Notes: generated by a model not told the origin, from the sequence alone. DNA of 21,563 nt from CAYFSC01 sp964345695 (GCA_964345695.1 CAYFSC010000034.1:1-21563); one strand, 5' to 3'. Numbered from the stretch's first letter, positions 7,722 to 16,187 are shown. Numbers and translations are program-made.

Positions 7722-8873
7722 TTAGAGGCGAATGGCATCAGCGGCGTCTTCGGCGCGCTGGCGGACGGCAGCGCGATCGGCCCCGACGACCGTGACGTGT
7801 CCCATCTTGCGTCCGGGACGCACGTCGGGCTTCCCGTAAATGTGGACGTGGGCACCTTCCACTCGGAGGGCCGTGTCGAGGCCCCGGGTGCGCGGCGGCG
7901 TTCCCTCGCGCGTACCCAGAATGTTGACCATCACGGCGACAGGCGCGACCAGATCCGGCGTGCCCAGCGGCCAGTCGAGCACGGCGCGAACGTGGTTTTC
8001 GAACTGCGACGTGTGGGCGCCTTCGATGGAGTAATGCCCCGTATTGTGCGGACGCGGGGCCAACTCGTTGACGAGGATGCGGCCATCGGACATCTCAAAA
8101 AGCTCCACCGCCGTGAGTCCCACGCCGTCTACGGCGTCGACCGCATCCTTCGCCACCTGCTGGGCGTTTTCAGCCTGCGAGGAATCCATCGCGGCGGGGA
8201 CGACGACCGCATGGCAGATGTGCTCGTCCTGCTCAGTGTATGCGACGGGCGAGACGACATGCTCGCCGCCTGGACGACGCGCGACCCGAACGGCGAGCTC
8301 GCGCTTGAAGTCCATAAACCGCTCCACCATCAGCCCATCGTCGGCAGCGAGGTCCGGCCATGCGGCCCGCACGTCGTCGGGGCCGTGGGCGGTTGCATTG
8401 CCGTAGCCGTCGTAGGCGCCGCGATACTGCTTGAGCACCACCGGGTAGCCGAAGTCGTCGGCCGCGTCCAGAGCGGCGTCCAACGAGGCGCAGCGTTGGA
8501 ACGCGGGCACCGGGATGCCGGCGTCTGCAAGGTGCTGCTTTTGCACGCCCTTGTCTTTAATGATCGCAAGGGTGTCGGGCGAAGGCCGGACGGCCGTGTC
8601 TTCCGTTACCGCCGCCGCGGCCTCTGCGGCAGGAGCCCACTCGCTCTCCACGGTGATGACATCGCATCCGTCGGCGAAGTCGCGGAGGACGTCGGGATCC
8701 GTCCAGTCGCCTATCCGGGAGTCGGCGTAGGCCTGCATCGGACCGGCCCCTTTGGGCGATAGCAAGCGCACATCTACGCTCAACTGTGTCGCGGCGGCAG
8801 CCATCATTTTTCCCAGCTGGCCGCCGCCGAGGATGCCGAGTGTAGGGAAGCCGGTTTGTGAACTCCCTGCCAT
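7722..8873 (-). CDS. purK: 5-(carboxyamino)imidazole ribonucleotide synthase PurK
   Basis: PurK is an ATP-grasp enzyme that uses ATP and bicarbonate to make N5-CAIR from AIR. The 383-residue product begins with the family's GILGGGQLGKM (13-23). The ATP-grasp domain follows, with PVVLKQYRGAYDGYGN (144-159) and the metal and phosphate region NELAPRPHNTGHYSIEGA at 269-286, then FENHVRAV. One oddity is the YDGYGN loop: most PurK proteins have Lys or Arg where this one has Tyr157 (YDGKGQ or YDGRGN). The rest of the active site looks intact. It precedes purE by 29 bases and follows ftsK by 86 bases; the three may share a transcript. Confidence 0.95.
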   Translation of the reverse strand: MAGSSQTGFPTLGILGGGQLGKMMAAAATQLSVDVRLLSPKGAGPMQAYADSRIGDWTDPDVLRDFADGCDVITVESEWAPAAEAAAAVTEDTAVRPSPDTLAIIKDKGVQKQHLADAGIPVPAFQRCASLDAALDAADDFGYPVVLKQYRGAYDGYGNATAHGPDDVRAAWPDLAADDGLMVERFMDFKRELAVRVARRPGGEHVVSPVAYTEQDEHICHAVVVPAAMDSSQAENAQQVAKDAVDAVDGVGLTAVELFEMSDGRILVNELAPRPHNTGHYSIEGAHTSQFENHVRAVLDWPLGTPDLVAPVAVMVNILGTREGTPPRTRGLDTALRVEGAHVHIYGKPDVRPGRKMGHVTVVGADRAAVRQRAEDAADAIRL

Positions 8874-8959
8874 GGGGGTCTACGGGGAATTGCGAGGGGG
8901 ATCGGTGTGCGGAACGGAGAAGGAATACGTGACAGGGCCGTTGATTTCTGCCTCCCCGT

Positions 8960-11719
8960 CTATTCGTCTTCGTCTCTCTCATCGCCGTTCTCGACGGGTT
9001 CTTCGCCCGGCTCCTCGCCGGAAAGGAGGCGCTCGAGCTCCTCTTCGTCCTCGACGAGCACGTCGCGAGCTTTGGTGCCATTGAACGGGCCGACGATGTT
9101 GGCCTCCTCCAGTTGATCGACGATACGGGCTGCGCGGGTGTAGCCCACGGCGAGTTTGCGTTGCAGCAGCGAGACCGAGCCCTGCTGGCGTCGCACAATG
9201 ACGCGGGCAGCGTCCTCGAACAGCTCGTCGGTGTCTTCGACGCCGAGGGTAGAATCGGGGCCGTGCCCTGCCTCCTCGAGCGACGGAAGCTCGTACGGGC
9301 CGGGCGGCTCCTGGTCGGCGATAAAGCCGACGATGCGCTCCACCTCCTCGACGCTGATGAATGGGCCCTGTAAGCGCACCATCTTGCTGCCGCTCTGGAA
9401 CAACATGTCGCCATTGCCCACCAATCCCTCGGCGCCAATCTGGTCGAGGATCGTTCGCGAGTCGACGCGCGACGCGACCTCGAAGGCGATGCGGGACGGA
9501 AAGTTGGCCTTGATGAGTCCGGTGATAACGTCGACCGAGGGACGCTGCGTGGCAAGGACTAGGTGGATGCCCACGGCCCGGGCCATCTGGGCGAGGCGGG
9601 AGATCGGCCCCTCAATCTCTTTGCCGGCCGTCATCATCAGGTCCGCTAGCTCGTCGACCACCACCACGATGTAGGGCATGTGCTGATGGCCCTCGCTGGG
9701 ATCGAGCGCGCCCTGGTTGAACTTGCGGTTGTACGCCCGAATGTCCCGAACGCGAGCGTCGGAGAGCAGGTCGTAGCGCTTGCTCATCTCCTTCTCGCAG
9801 CTCTTGAGCACCCCCAGCGCCTCGTCGACCTCTGTGATGACGGCGTCGTCGAGGTCCTCGGGCTTGGCGATGAAGTGCTGCGCGAGCGACTTGAACTGCT
9901 GCAACTCGATCTTCTTCGGGTCGATGATGACGAAGTTCAGGTCCGCCGGATGGTTGGAGTACAGCAGCCCGGTGATGAGCGCGTTCAAGCCGACCGACTT
10001 GCCCGACCCCGTCGCGCCCGCAACCAGCAGGTGCGGCATGTCCGTGAGGTCGGCCAGGAACACCTCGCCTTCGATCGTCTTGCCGAGCGGGATGGGCAAC
10101 TCCATCTCGGCGTCGCGGAATTTCTTGGTGCCGATGACGTCGCGAAGCCGCACGAGCTCCCGGTTCCGGTTGGGAATTTCAACGCCGACGGCCGACTTCC
10201 CGGGGATCGGGGCAATCATGCGGATGCCCTGCGCCGCCATGGCCATTGCCAGATCGTCCTCCAACGACTTGATGCGGCTCACCTTGATGCCTGGGGCTGG
10301 CGTTAATTCGTACCGCGTAACGGTCGGGCCCACCACCGCATTGATGTCCTGGATGTCGATGTTATAGGTGTCCAGCTTGTCAAGGAGGATCTGCTTGTTG
10401 TCCTCCAGCTCCTCGTGATCAATGGAGGGGTCGTCGTGGGTCGAGTCCTCCAGCAGATGAATGGGTGGGGCCTCGTACTCAAAGTCGCGCGGATGTCCGG
10501 CCAGGGTGTCGATGTCCTCGGCCTTCTCTTCCTCCACCTGTCCCTGCACAGTCATTGCCACGTCCTGTGTCTCTTCGGCAGCGCGATCGGCGCCATCCGC
10601 GTCCGAGGCTGAGGCGTCGGACTCCGAGGCCGAAGGCGGCTCCGCCTCCGGTTCCGGCGTGGCGTCGGACGCGGACGACGGAGAAGGGGAGGCGTTGGAA
10701 GGGGGCTCCTCGGGCGGGGAGGAGGTCCGCGACGAAGAAGAGCGGGATCCGCCCGGGCGGAAGAGGTCGTTGCGACGAATGCCCCACTCGTCCTCGGGCG
10801 CTTCGACATCGGTTACTTCGGGCGGCGGGGTCGAAGAGGCGTCTGCCTCCGTGTCGGCAGAAGCGGGCAGCGGGGCGTTTGCAGACCGCGACCCGGAGGC
10901 TTCCTTGGATGCAGCGCTAGATCCAACTCCCGATGGGGCCGATGGGGAAGCGGTTCGGTTGCCTTCCTGGGCGGCGTCCGACGCCGATCGGGCGTCCCGT
11001 GCCTCCCGGCGCTCGGCGCGGCGCTGGGCGCGCTTCTCTCGCCAGGCCTGGTGCCGCTCGCGCCACCGGTCGGCCAGGTCCGAAAGGCGGGCCTGGACCG
11101 CGCGGAGCCCCTCCGCCAGGCGATCCAGCGATCGCTGAATGTCATGATCCACGGCGAGCAAAGCCACGACGGTGAGCAGCAGGAGCAGGACGATGAACGA
11201 CCCGGTGCCACCGGCCACGCGCTGCATCCACCCGGCCACGCCGAGCCCCAGATGCCCGGCCCAGGCGCGCAGGCCGGCGTCCAGCGTGTGGCTCCACCAG
11301 CCGATAAAGGACGCGAGGATGAAGGTAAAGACGAGTGTCAGGGCCGACGGATAGAGCAGGCCGTAGGCGTCCCGACGCCGGAAAAAGGCGAACCCCCACG
11401 CGAACAAGAGAAGCGTCGGGATCAAAATGGTGAAGCCCAAGAAATGCGGGATCAGCAGCCGCGCAAGCTCTGCTCCCAGAATGCCGAGGGCGTTGCGGAC
11501 CTGCGACAACTCGGGGACGTCGCTGGGCTGAGCGAGGGCCGTCCACAGATTGACCTCCGAAGCAATCGCGTTGTCTGCTGCTGTGTAGGTCGCGAACGCG
11601 AGGGCAAACAGCAGGGCCATCACCATGAGGGTAAGACCCAGCACCTCAATTTTGCGGCGCGTCGGGATCAGAGGTTCCGCGGACGAGCCGTTGCGGGTTT
11701 TTGAACCGGAGGAAGCCAT
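8960..11719 (-). CDS. ftsK: DNA translocase FtsK (FtsK/SpoIIIE family)
   Basis: FtsK is anchored at the division septum and pumps chromosomal DNA so that dif sites can be resolved before division. With the ATG at 11719 the protein has 919 residues. Four membrane segments lie at about 25-46, 93-113, 120-142 and 174-190. A long low-complexity Ser/Ala/Pro/Glu linker (about 240-435) follows, then the alpha and beta motor domains with Walker A GATGSGKS at 568-575 and Walker B IVVVVDELADL near 684-694, and ATQRPSVDVITGLIKANFPS. A C-terminal gamma winged-helix domain lies at about 830-887 (RRQQGSVSLLQRKLAVGYTR), which reads KOPS-type DNA and contacts XerD in known members. The last 30 residues are very acidic. 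The frame stays open to an ATG at 11833, but the extra 38 residues look like translated spacer. Confidence 0.95.
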   Translation of the reverse strand: MASSGSKTRNGSSAEPLIPTRRKIEVLGLTLMVMALLFALAFATYTAADNAIASEVNLWTALAQPSDVPELSQVRNALGILGAELARLLIPHFLGFTILIPTLLLFAWGFAFFRRRDAYGLLYPSALTLVFTFILASFIGWWSHTLDAGLRAWAGHLGLGVAGWMQRVAGGTGSFIVLLLLLTVVALLAVDHDIQRSLDRLAEGLRAVQARLSDLADRWRERHQAWREKRAQRRAERREARDARSASDAAQEGNRTASPSAPSGVGSSAASKEASGSRSANAPLPASADTEADASSTPPPEVTDVEAPEDEWGIRRNDLFRPGGSRSSSSRTSSPPEEPPSNASPSPSSASDATPEPEAEPPSASESDASASDADGADRAAEETQDVAMTVQGQVEEEKAEDIDTLAGHPRDFEYEAPPIHLLEDSTHDDPSIDHEELEDNKQILLDKLDTYNIDIQDINAVVGPTVTRYELTPAPGIKVSRIKSLEDDLAMAMAAQGIRMIAPIPGKSAVGVEIPNRNRELVRLRDVIGTKKFRDAEMELPIPLGKTIEGEVFLADLTDMPHLLVAGATGSGKSVGLNALITGLLYSNHPADLNFVIIDPKKIELQQFKSLAQHFIAKPEDLDDAVITEVDEALGVLKSCEKEMSKRYDLLSDARVRDIRAYNRKFNQGALDPSEGHQHMPYIVVVVDELADLMMTAGKEIEGPISRLAQMARAVGIHLVLATQRPSVDVITGLIKANFPSRIAFEVASRVDSRTILDQIGAEGLVGNGDMLFQSGSKMVRLQGPFISVEEVERIVGFIADQEPPGPYELPSLEEAGHGPDSTLGVEDTDELFEDAARVIVRRQQGSVSLLQRKLAVGYTRAARIVDQLEEANIVGPFNGTKARDVLVEDEEELERLLSGEEPGEEPVENGDERDEDE

Positions 11720-11887
11720 GCCAGCGGGTGCAGCCGGAGAAAGACGATGACAGGAGCCGCTGCGTCGCGCAGGAGGCGTCCGAGTCCCAGGAGCGCAAGT
11801 GTTCTTGCCTTCCGGCGGACCGACAGTCTCCATCCCGCGGAGGGCTGCTTGCGGGCAGCACCGACGGGGGAGGCCTCTTGGCCCCGG

Positions 11888-12676
11888 TCACGACGATCCG
11901 CGCGGCGGCGGGGAGACACTTGCCGTCGTCTCGTCATCACTGGCGCTCACCACGTCCTCGTACAGGACGAGACGGTTGTCCGTATAGTAGGGGAGGACAG
12001 GGACGGCGTCAATCTGGAAGCAGTACTCGACGTCGTCCTCGTACCCGTTGTCGAGCAAAAAGTGGGCGTGATTGGCGTGGCGCAGGTTCACGCCGAGGTC
12101 TTTGCGGTCGTAGTGGTAGAGCGTGTAGGCGGTGTGCGCCGAGTCGGTGACGGACTCGGGCTCGTCGCCATCCCACAGTCGATCGAGGAGCAGGCCGGCA
12201 CAGACTGCATCTTCCAGCGACAGCCGATTCTTGCGTCCGGCGCAGATGATGACGATTTCGCCGTCCACTTTGCGCAGCAGGTCCACCACCCGGTCGGCGT
12301 TCAGAAAGCAGCCGGCCACGAGGTGCTCGGCGGATTTGGCGCCGGCCAGGGCCTTGGTACCGTTTGTCGTGTTCAGAATCACGTCCCGATCTTCGACCAC
12401 CTCGCGAGTGTACTCCAGCGGGGAGTTGCCGAGGTGATAGCCCTCAATCTTCTGCGCGTTGCGCTCGCCGCCCAGCCGGTACACGTCCTCGTCCAGGTTG
12501 GCCGCGATGCGGCCCGCCTGCGCCATGTCGAGCACCGGCATGACGGCTCGTGCGCCGTTGTGCAGGGCGGTTGCAATCGTTGAGCAGGCACGGAGGACGT
12601 CAATGACGACGACGGTGTGGTCGCGCACGTCGTCTTCCGTGACACTGGAATGCGTGAGAAAAACTTCTACGTCCAT
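11888..12676 (-). CDS. comB: 2-phosphosulfolactate phosphatase (ComB family)
   Basis: ComB removes phosphate from 2-phosphosulfolactate to give sulfolactate, first described in coenzyme M synthesis of methanogens and also found in many bacteria. The 262-residue product contains the family blocks VVVIDVLRACSTIATALHNG at 22-41, LGNSPLEYT at 82-90, ILNTTNGTKAL at 100-110, and LEDAVCAG at 154-161. The ATG at 12676 (MDVEVFLTH) gives a conserved-looking N-terminus; an upstream ATG at 12697 would add seven residues. No ComA, ComC or other sulfonate gene is adjacent, so the physiological product is open. The neighbours are gcvT upstream (123 bases) and ftsK downstream (168 bases), neither functionally linked. 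Confidence 0.88.
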   Translation of the reverse strand: MDVEVFLTHSSVTEDDVRDHTVVVIDVLRACSTIATALHNGARAVMPVLDMAQAGRIAANLDEDVYRLGGERNAQKIEGYHLGNSPLEYTREVVEDRDVILNTTNGTKALAGAKSAEHLVAGCFLNADRVVDLLRKVDGEIVIICAGRKNRLSLEDAVCAGLLLDRLWDGDEPESVTDSAHTAYTLYHYDRKDLGVNLRHANHAHFLLDNGYEDDVEYCFQIDAVPVLPYYTDNRLVLYEDVVSASDDETTASVSPPPRGSS

Positions 12677-12799
12677 CGACAGGAGAAGTGCGTTCACAGA
12701 CCAGAAAAGTGGGGGATCGAACCGGCAGGAGCCGTCGGGCTCAGTTTCCTAAAGACCCAACCTACAGGAGGCGTCAGGCCACCTGCGAATGGAGGGGGA

Positions 12800-13915
12800 T
12801 CATTTCTTGTGAAAAGGCGGTGAGGCCACCTCGACAGAAAAGGCGCGTCGTCCGCTCACCTGCAGCGGCTGGCCCTCGTCTGTGTATGCAGGATCGTTCG
12901 GAACATATCCCAGGCCGATGCCGCAGTCGAGCACCGGCGATTGCGAGCCGCTCGTTACCGTCCCGATCGCGGTTCCGTCAGGCGTCTCCAGCGGATTGCC
13001 GTGCCGCGGAATCCCGCGCTCCGTGGCCATGAAGCCGACGAGCTTGCGCTCTGGCCCCTCCGCCCGGACGGCGGCCAGCGCGTCGCGTCCTACAAACGGG
13101 CCGCTGTCGAGTTTTACCACCCAGCCAAGCCCGGCCTCGTACGGATTGGTGTCTTCGGTGATGTCGTTTCCGTACAGGCAGTAGCCCGCTTCGAGCCGCA
13201 AGGTGTCCCGCGCCCCGAGTCCGGCCGGCTTGAGGCCTAGGTCGTCCCCGCTTTCCAAGAGGGTGGACCAGACCCGCTCGGCGTCGTCGGCCGATACGTA
13301 CAGTTCCAGCCCACGCTCGCCGGTGTACCCCGTGCGGGAAAGAAGCGCCGTGTCCACATCCATGAACGACCCGCCGTTGGCTTCAAAAAAATGGTAGAAC
13401 TTGACGTCCTCCAGGTCGCGATCCACGAAGGGTTGCGCGACGTCGAACGAGGCCGGACCCTGGAGGGCCAAAAGGGCCAGTTCGTCGGACACGTTCTCCA
13501 GGTCGGCCCCTACCGAGTTGTGGTCGTGCATCCAGGCCACATCCTTCTCGATGTTCGCCGCATTGATGACCAGCATGTACCAATCTTCGGCGCGGCGATA
13601 GACGATCAGGTCGTCGACGATGCCGCCGTCGGGCGTGCACATCACAGTATACATGGCGCGACCGTCGTACAGCGTCGACGCGTCGTTGGTGACGAGCGTC
13701 TGGACGAACGCCGTCGCCTGCGGCCCTCGCACAAACACTTCGCCCATATGGCTCACGTCGAACAGGCCGGCCTGCTCGCGCACGGCCATGTGCTCATCGA
13801 TGATGCCGCTGTACTGCACCGGCATGTCGAACCCGCCGAACTCCATGGTGCGGGCGCCCCGTGCTACGTGACGATCGTGGAGCGGCGTTTTCTTGAGCGT
13901 GTCGGAGGCGGCCAT
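12800..13915 (-). CDS. gcvT: Aminomethyltransferase, glycine cleavage system T protein
   Basis: The T protein transfers the methylene group from the aminomethyl arm of the H protein to tetrahydrofolate and releases ammonia. The 371-residue product is of normal length. It shows TPLHDRH near the N-terminus, the FGGFDMPVQY and GLFDVSHMGEV blocks (26-60), CTPDGGIVDDLIVY at 93-106 with the conserved catalytic Asp101, LALQGP, SRTGYTGERGLELYV, and the C-terminal barrel starting near KLVGF. Other glycine cleavage genes (gcvH, gcvP) are not in the window. A sigma70-like promoter and a 5' hairpin lie about 60 bases upstream. I saw no glycine riboswitch in the 172-base leader. Confidence 0.95.
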   Translation of the reverse strand: MAASDTLKKTPLHDRHVARGARTMEFGGFDMPVQYSGIIDEHMAVREQAGLFDVSHMGEVFVRGPQATAFVQTLVTNDASTLYDGRAMYTVMCTPDGGIVDDLIVYRRAEDWYMLVINAANIEKDVAWMHDHNSVGADLENVSDELALLALQGPASFDVAQPFVDRDLEDVKFYHFFEANGGSFMDVDTALLSRTGYTGERGLELYVSADDAERVWSTLLESGDDLGLKPAGLGARDTLRLEAGYCLYGNDITEDTNPYEAGLGWVVKLDSGPFVGRDALAAVRAEGPERKLVGFMATERGIPRHGNPLETPDGTAIGTVTSGSQSPVLDCGIGLGYVPNDPAYTDEGQPLQVSGRRAFSVEVASPPFHKK

Positions 13916-13948
13916 AAGACCAGTGTGCAGAATGCAGGGAAGGAGGCG

Positions 13949-13971
13949 AAGGCCTGTGCACAGCAGGCCTT
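13949..13971. promoter_or_regulatory. Perfect hairpin at the predicted 5' end of the gcvT transcript
   Basis: AAGGCCTG (13949-13956) and CAGGCCTT (13964-13971) form a perfect 8-bp stem with a 7-base loop. The centre also contains the palindrome CTGTGCACAG. It begins a few bases after the predicted -10 box of the gcvT promoter, so in RNA it would sit at or near the 5' end. It could instead be an operator or a terminator for the upstream tyrA transcript (stem in both strands, TTTT only on the plus strand). Confidence 0.5.
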
Positions 13972-13974
13972 TTC

Positions 13975-14004
13975 ATGATAGGAGACACCGTTCGAACAAG
14001 TCAA
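13975..14004 (-). promoter_or_regulatory. Candidate promoter for gcvT
   Basis: Read on the minus strand the sequence is TTGACT (14004-13999), an 18-base spacer, then TATCAT (13980-13975). Both hexamers are close to the sigma70 consensus. The implied start of transcription is around 13965-13970, about 50-55 bases before the gcvT ATG. This is a match to a general consensus; promoters in this phylum often deviate from it. Confidence 0.45.
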
Positions 14005-14087
14005 CGAACACCGGATGATTTCAATCCGATGTCGCCCAATAGGGCGTATCTTCTGCGTGCGCCGCGGGCCACGGGAGGGAAGCGAAA

Positions 14088-15191
14088 TCAAGGGCGCCGA
14101 GCCGTGTATTCCTGCTCGTTCAGTACCGCGACGGCTTCCTCGGCATCCGCGCTGGTCTCGAATCCGATCCGAAAAGTGCCACCGGCGCCGCCGCGGAATT
14201 TTTGGAGCTCGATGTCTTTGATGTTGAGGTCGGCGTCGGCCAGGCAGCCGGTCAGGTTGTGAAGCACGCCGGGCGCGTCGGGCACCTGCACGTAGACGTC
14301 CGCCAAGGGATGCAGGAAGCCTTTCGCCTCGCGCGGGATGGACTCGCGAGCGTCACGGGCAGTGGCAAATGCATCTTCCAGGGCGTCCATCTCGCCGGCC
14401 AGCATGCGATTGCGAAGGTGCTGTAGGCTGCGCGTGAACTGGCTCAGCGCGTCGTGAATGGCCGACTCATTGCCCACCAGGATGTCGCGCCACATGGAGA
14501 AGGGAGAAGCCGCGACGCGCGTCATGTCGCGGAAGCCCCCGGCGGCCAGCTGCAGGGCCGTGTCGGGGTCGGGCGTGTCTGCCACGGTGTTGACCAGTGC
14601 AACGGCCACGAGCTGGGGCAGGTGACTTACGAGCCCGGCAATGCGGTCGTGGGTCGCGGCATCGAGCAGGAGAGGACGCCCACCGGCGGTCTCGATCAGA
14701 TCCGCGACGGGTTCCAGCTCGTTGTCGAGCGCCGATTTGGTACGGTCGTCGGGAAGGCACAGCACCCAGGCTGCGTTCTCGAACAGCAGCGGATCGGCAT
14801 GGTCGATGCCCGCGTGCTCGGCGCCCGCCATGGGGTGCCCTCCCACATACGGCACGTCGTCTGGGAGCACCTCGGCAGCTTGGTCGAGAATCGGCTGCTT
14901 CACGGAGGCCACGTCGGTTACGATTGTGGAGGGCGAGAGCGCGTCGGCGATGGTGTCCAGCAGTTGGAGGCTGGCGCCGGCCGGTGTGGCGAGAACGACG
15001 AGGTCGGCCGTCTCCACGGCGGCGACGGGGTGGGCGGCTTTGTCGGTGATGGCGCCGCGCTCTTCGGCGCGCTCGAGCACCTCGGGTCGGTCGTACCCGA
15101 TTACGGTCAGGTTCGGGCGTCGGTCTCGGAGCACCAACCCCAGGGATCCACCGACGAGACCGGTGCCGAGAAGAGCAATGCGAGTCATCAT
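14088..15191 (-). CDS. tyrA: Prephenate dehydrogenase with C-terminal ACT domain
   Basis: The enzyme oxidatively decarboxylates prephenate to 4-hydroxyphenylpyruvate with NAD(P), the committed step to tyrosine. The 367-residue product opens with a Rossmann motif (ALLGTGLVGGSLG, 6-18). It has VVLATPAG at 65-72, the signature GGHPMAGAEHAGIDHADPLL (117-136) with catalytic His119, and SHLPQL at 189-194. A helical dimerisation domain follows, and then an ACT domain at about 298-362 (VPDAPGVLHNLTGCLADADL), which in relatives mediates feedback inhibition by tyrosine. Two adjacent ATGs (15191 and 15188) are equally good starts; the open frame upstream of them is non-conserved. A divergent rhomboid gene begins 170 bases away with a repeat pair between. 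Confidence 0.93.
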   Translation of the reverse strand: MMTRIALLGTGLVGGSLGLVLRDRRPNLTVIGYDRPEVLERAEERGAITDKAAHPVAAVETADLVVLATPAGASLQLLDTIADALSPSTIVTDVASVKQPILDQAAEVLPDDVPYVGGHPMAGAEHAGIDHADPLLFENAAWVLCLPDDRTKSALDNELEPVADLIETAGGRPLLLDAATHDRIAGLVSHLPQLVAVALVNTVADTPDPDTALQLAAGGFRDMTRVAASPFSMWRDILVGNESAIHDALSQFTRSLQHLRNRMLAGEMDALEDAFATARDARESIPREAKGFLHPLADVYVQVPDAPGVLHNLTGCLADADLNIKDIELQKFRGGAGGTFRIGFETSADAEEAVAVLNEQEYTARRP

Positions 15192-15270
15192 GAAAGCAAG
15201 GAGAGCATCATTGTGAGGATACGAGTTGCTCGACGGGGAGGCGAGGACGGTGCTCCCGCGAGCCATCGAA

Positions 15271-15313
15271 CTCTGCGCAACGCCGAAGGTACACTCACAC
15301 AGTCTGCGCAGAG
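15271..15313. repeat. Inverted/direct repeat pair between divergent tyrA and rhomboid genes
   Basis: CTCTGCGCA (15271-15279) and TGCGCAGAG (15305-15313) are perfect reverse complements separated by 25 bases. The 8-mer TCTGCGCA also recurs in direct orientation at 15272 and 15303, a spacing of 31 bases, close to three helical turns. The second copy lies in a 10-base palindrome, TCTGCGCAGA (15303-15312). This is the shape of a two-site operator for a dimeric regulator; a long-loop hairpin is the alternative. Confidence 0.5.
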
Positions 15314-15361
15314 ACCGATCCCACGGTTTGCCTCGTTGTTCGTTTCTCCCTGTCTCGGCCT

Positions 15362-16138
15362 ATGCTTCTGCCCATCGGTGACGACGACCGAAAACTGACC
15401 GGACCCGCGTTTATTACGATCGGGCTCGTCCTGGCGAATCTGGTCGTATTTTTTCTTCTGCAGGGCGCAGGGACAAACCCGAGCTTTACTTATGGATGGA
15501 GCGTCATCCCGCAGGAGATCTTGAGCGGCGTCGACCTGGTCCAGCCGCAATCGGTGGTGGTCCGCGGTCGTGAGATTTCCATTCCGCAGGCGCCGGGCCC
15601 GCAGCCGGTTTATCTGACCATCCTGACGGCCATGTTCATGCACGGCGGTTACGCCCACCTTTTCGGGAATCTGCTGTACCTGTGGATTTTCGGCGACAAC
15701 GTAGAGCAGCGGTTGGGGCCAACCCGATTTCTGGGGTTTTATCTGGTCTGTGGCGTCGCCGCGACCGTCGCGCAGATTGCCCTCAATCCAACCGGCATCG
15801 TCCCGAATCTGGGAGCCTCGGGGGCCATTTCGGGCGTCCTGGGGGCGTACATGGTATTCTTCCCCCGCAACCGCGTGCATGCCCTGTTCCTCTACTACAT
15901 CGTGTCGGTGCCCGCCTACGTCGCCATCGGCCTGTGGATTGCGTTCCAATTTTTCAATGGATTCGGCTCGGTGGTGGCCACGTCCGAGACGCTAGGCGGG
16001 GTGGCCTACGGTGCTCACATCGGCGGGTTTGTGGCGGGCGTCGGCCTCGCGATGGCCGCTCGAACGTTCGGGAAAGAGACGCAGAAGACCGACCGCGAGA
16101 TCATCATCGACCGGCATCGTGACGAGGGCTGGCGGTGA
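15362..16138 (+). CDS. Rhomboid-family intramembrane serine protease
   Basis: Rhomboids cleave membrane-spanning segments of other proteins inside the lipid bilayer. The 258-residue protein has about six hydrophobic helices and the diagnostic blocks MFMHGGYAHLFGNLLYLWIF (91-110), GASGAISGVLGAY with the catalytic Ser153, and GAHIGGFVAG with the catalytic His219. The dyad is therefore complete and activity is likely. A loop of about 50 residues between the first and second helix (35-83) is longer than in GlpG-type enzymes and should face the periplasm. The C-terminus (239-258) is polar and cytoplasmic. The start at 15362 gives a short cytoplasmic head. Substrates are unknown; the PP-loop gene follows 49 bases later. 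Confidence 0.93.
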   Translation: MLLPIGDDDRKLTGPAFITIGLVLANLVVFFLLQGAGTNPSFTYGWSVIPQEILSGVDLVQPQSVVVRGREISIPQAPGPQPVYLTILTAMFMHGGYAHLFGNLLYLWIFGDNVEQRLGPTRFLGFYLVCGVAATVAQIALNPTGIVPNLGASGAISGVLGAYMVFFPRNRVHALFLYYIVSVPAYVAIGLWIAFQFFNGFGSVVATSETLGGVAYGAHIGGFVAGVGLAMAARTFGKETQKTDREIIIDRHRDEGWR

Positions 16139-16187
16139 CCGCTCGGCAACCGAGGCCTTCATCGATCAACGACGACCTGTGCCAATC

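Noticed and set aside
7797..8762. Long open frame on the plus strand opposite purK.
   Set aside because: It lies entirely antisense to a well-conserved gene. Its protein is rich in His/Arg/Gly and matches no family; high GC produces such frames.
11720..11833. N-terminal extension of FtsK to an ATG at 11833.
   Set aside because: The 38 extra residues are Pro/Arg/Cys-rich spacer-like sequence, unlike the acidic or membrane parts of FtsK; the ATG at 11719 gives a normal head before the first helix.
11668..11940. Minus-strand frame overlapping the 3' end of comB and the ftsK start, with a hydrophobic stretch (LALLGLGRLLRDAAAPVIVF) like a membrane helix.
   Set aside because: It overlaps two real genes in another frame, is very Arg-rich and has no supporting start or context. 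It is more likely translated spacer.
12677..12799. On the minus strand, GGTTCGATCCC (complement of 12713-12723) looks like the T-arm of a tRNA, with a variable-arm-like GAGCCCGACGGCTC nearby.
   Set aside because: The bases around the loop do not form a five-pair T-stem, and no acceptor stem, D-arm or anticodon arm can be drawn. It is probably chance or a very decayed remnant.
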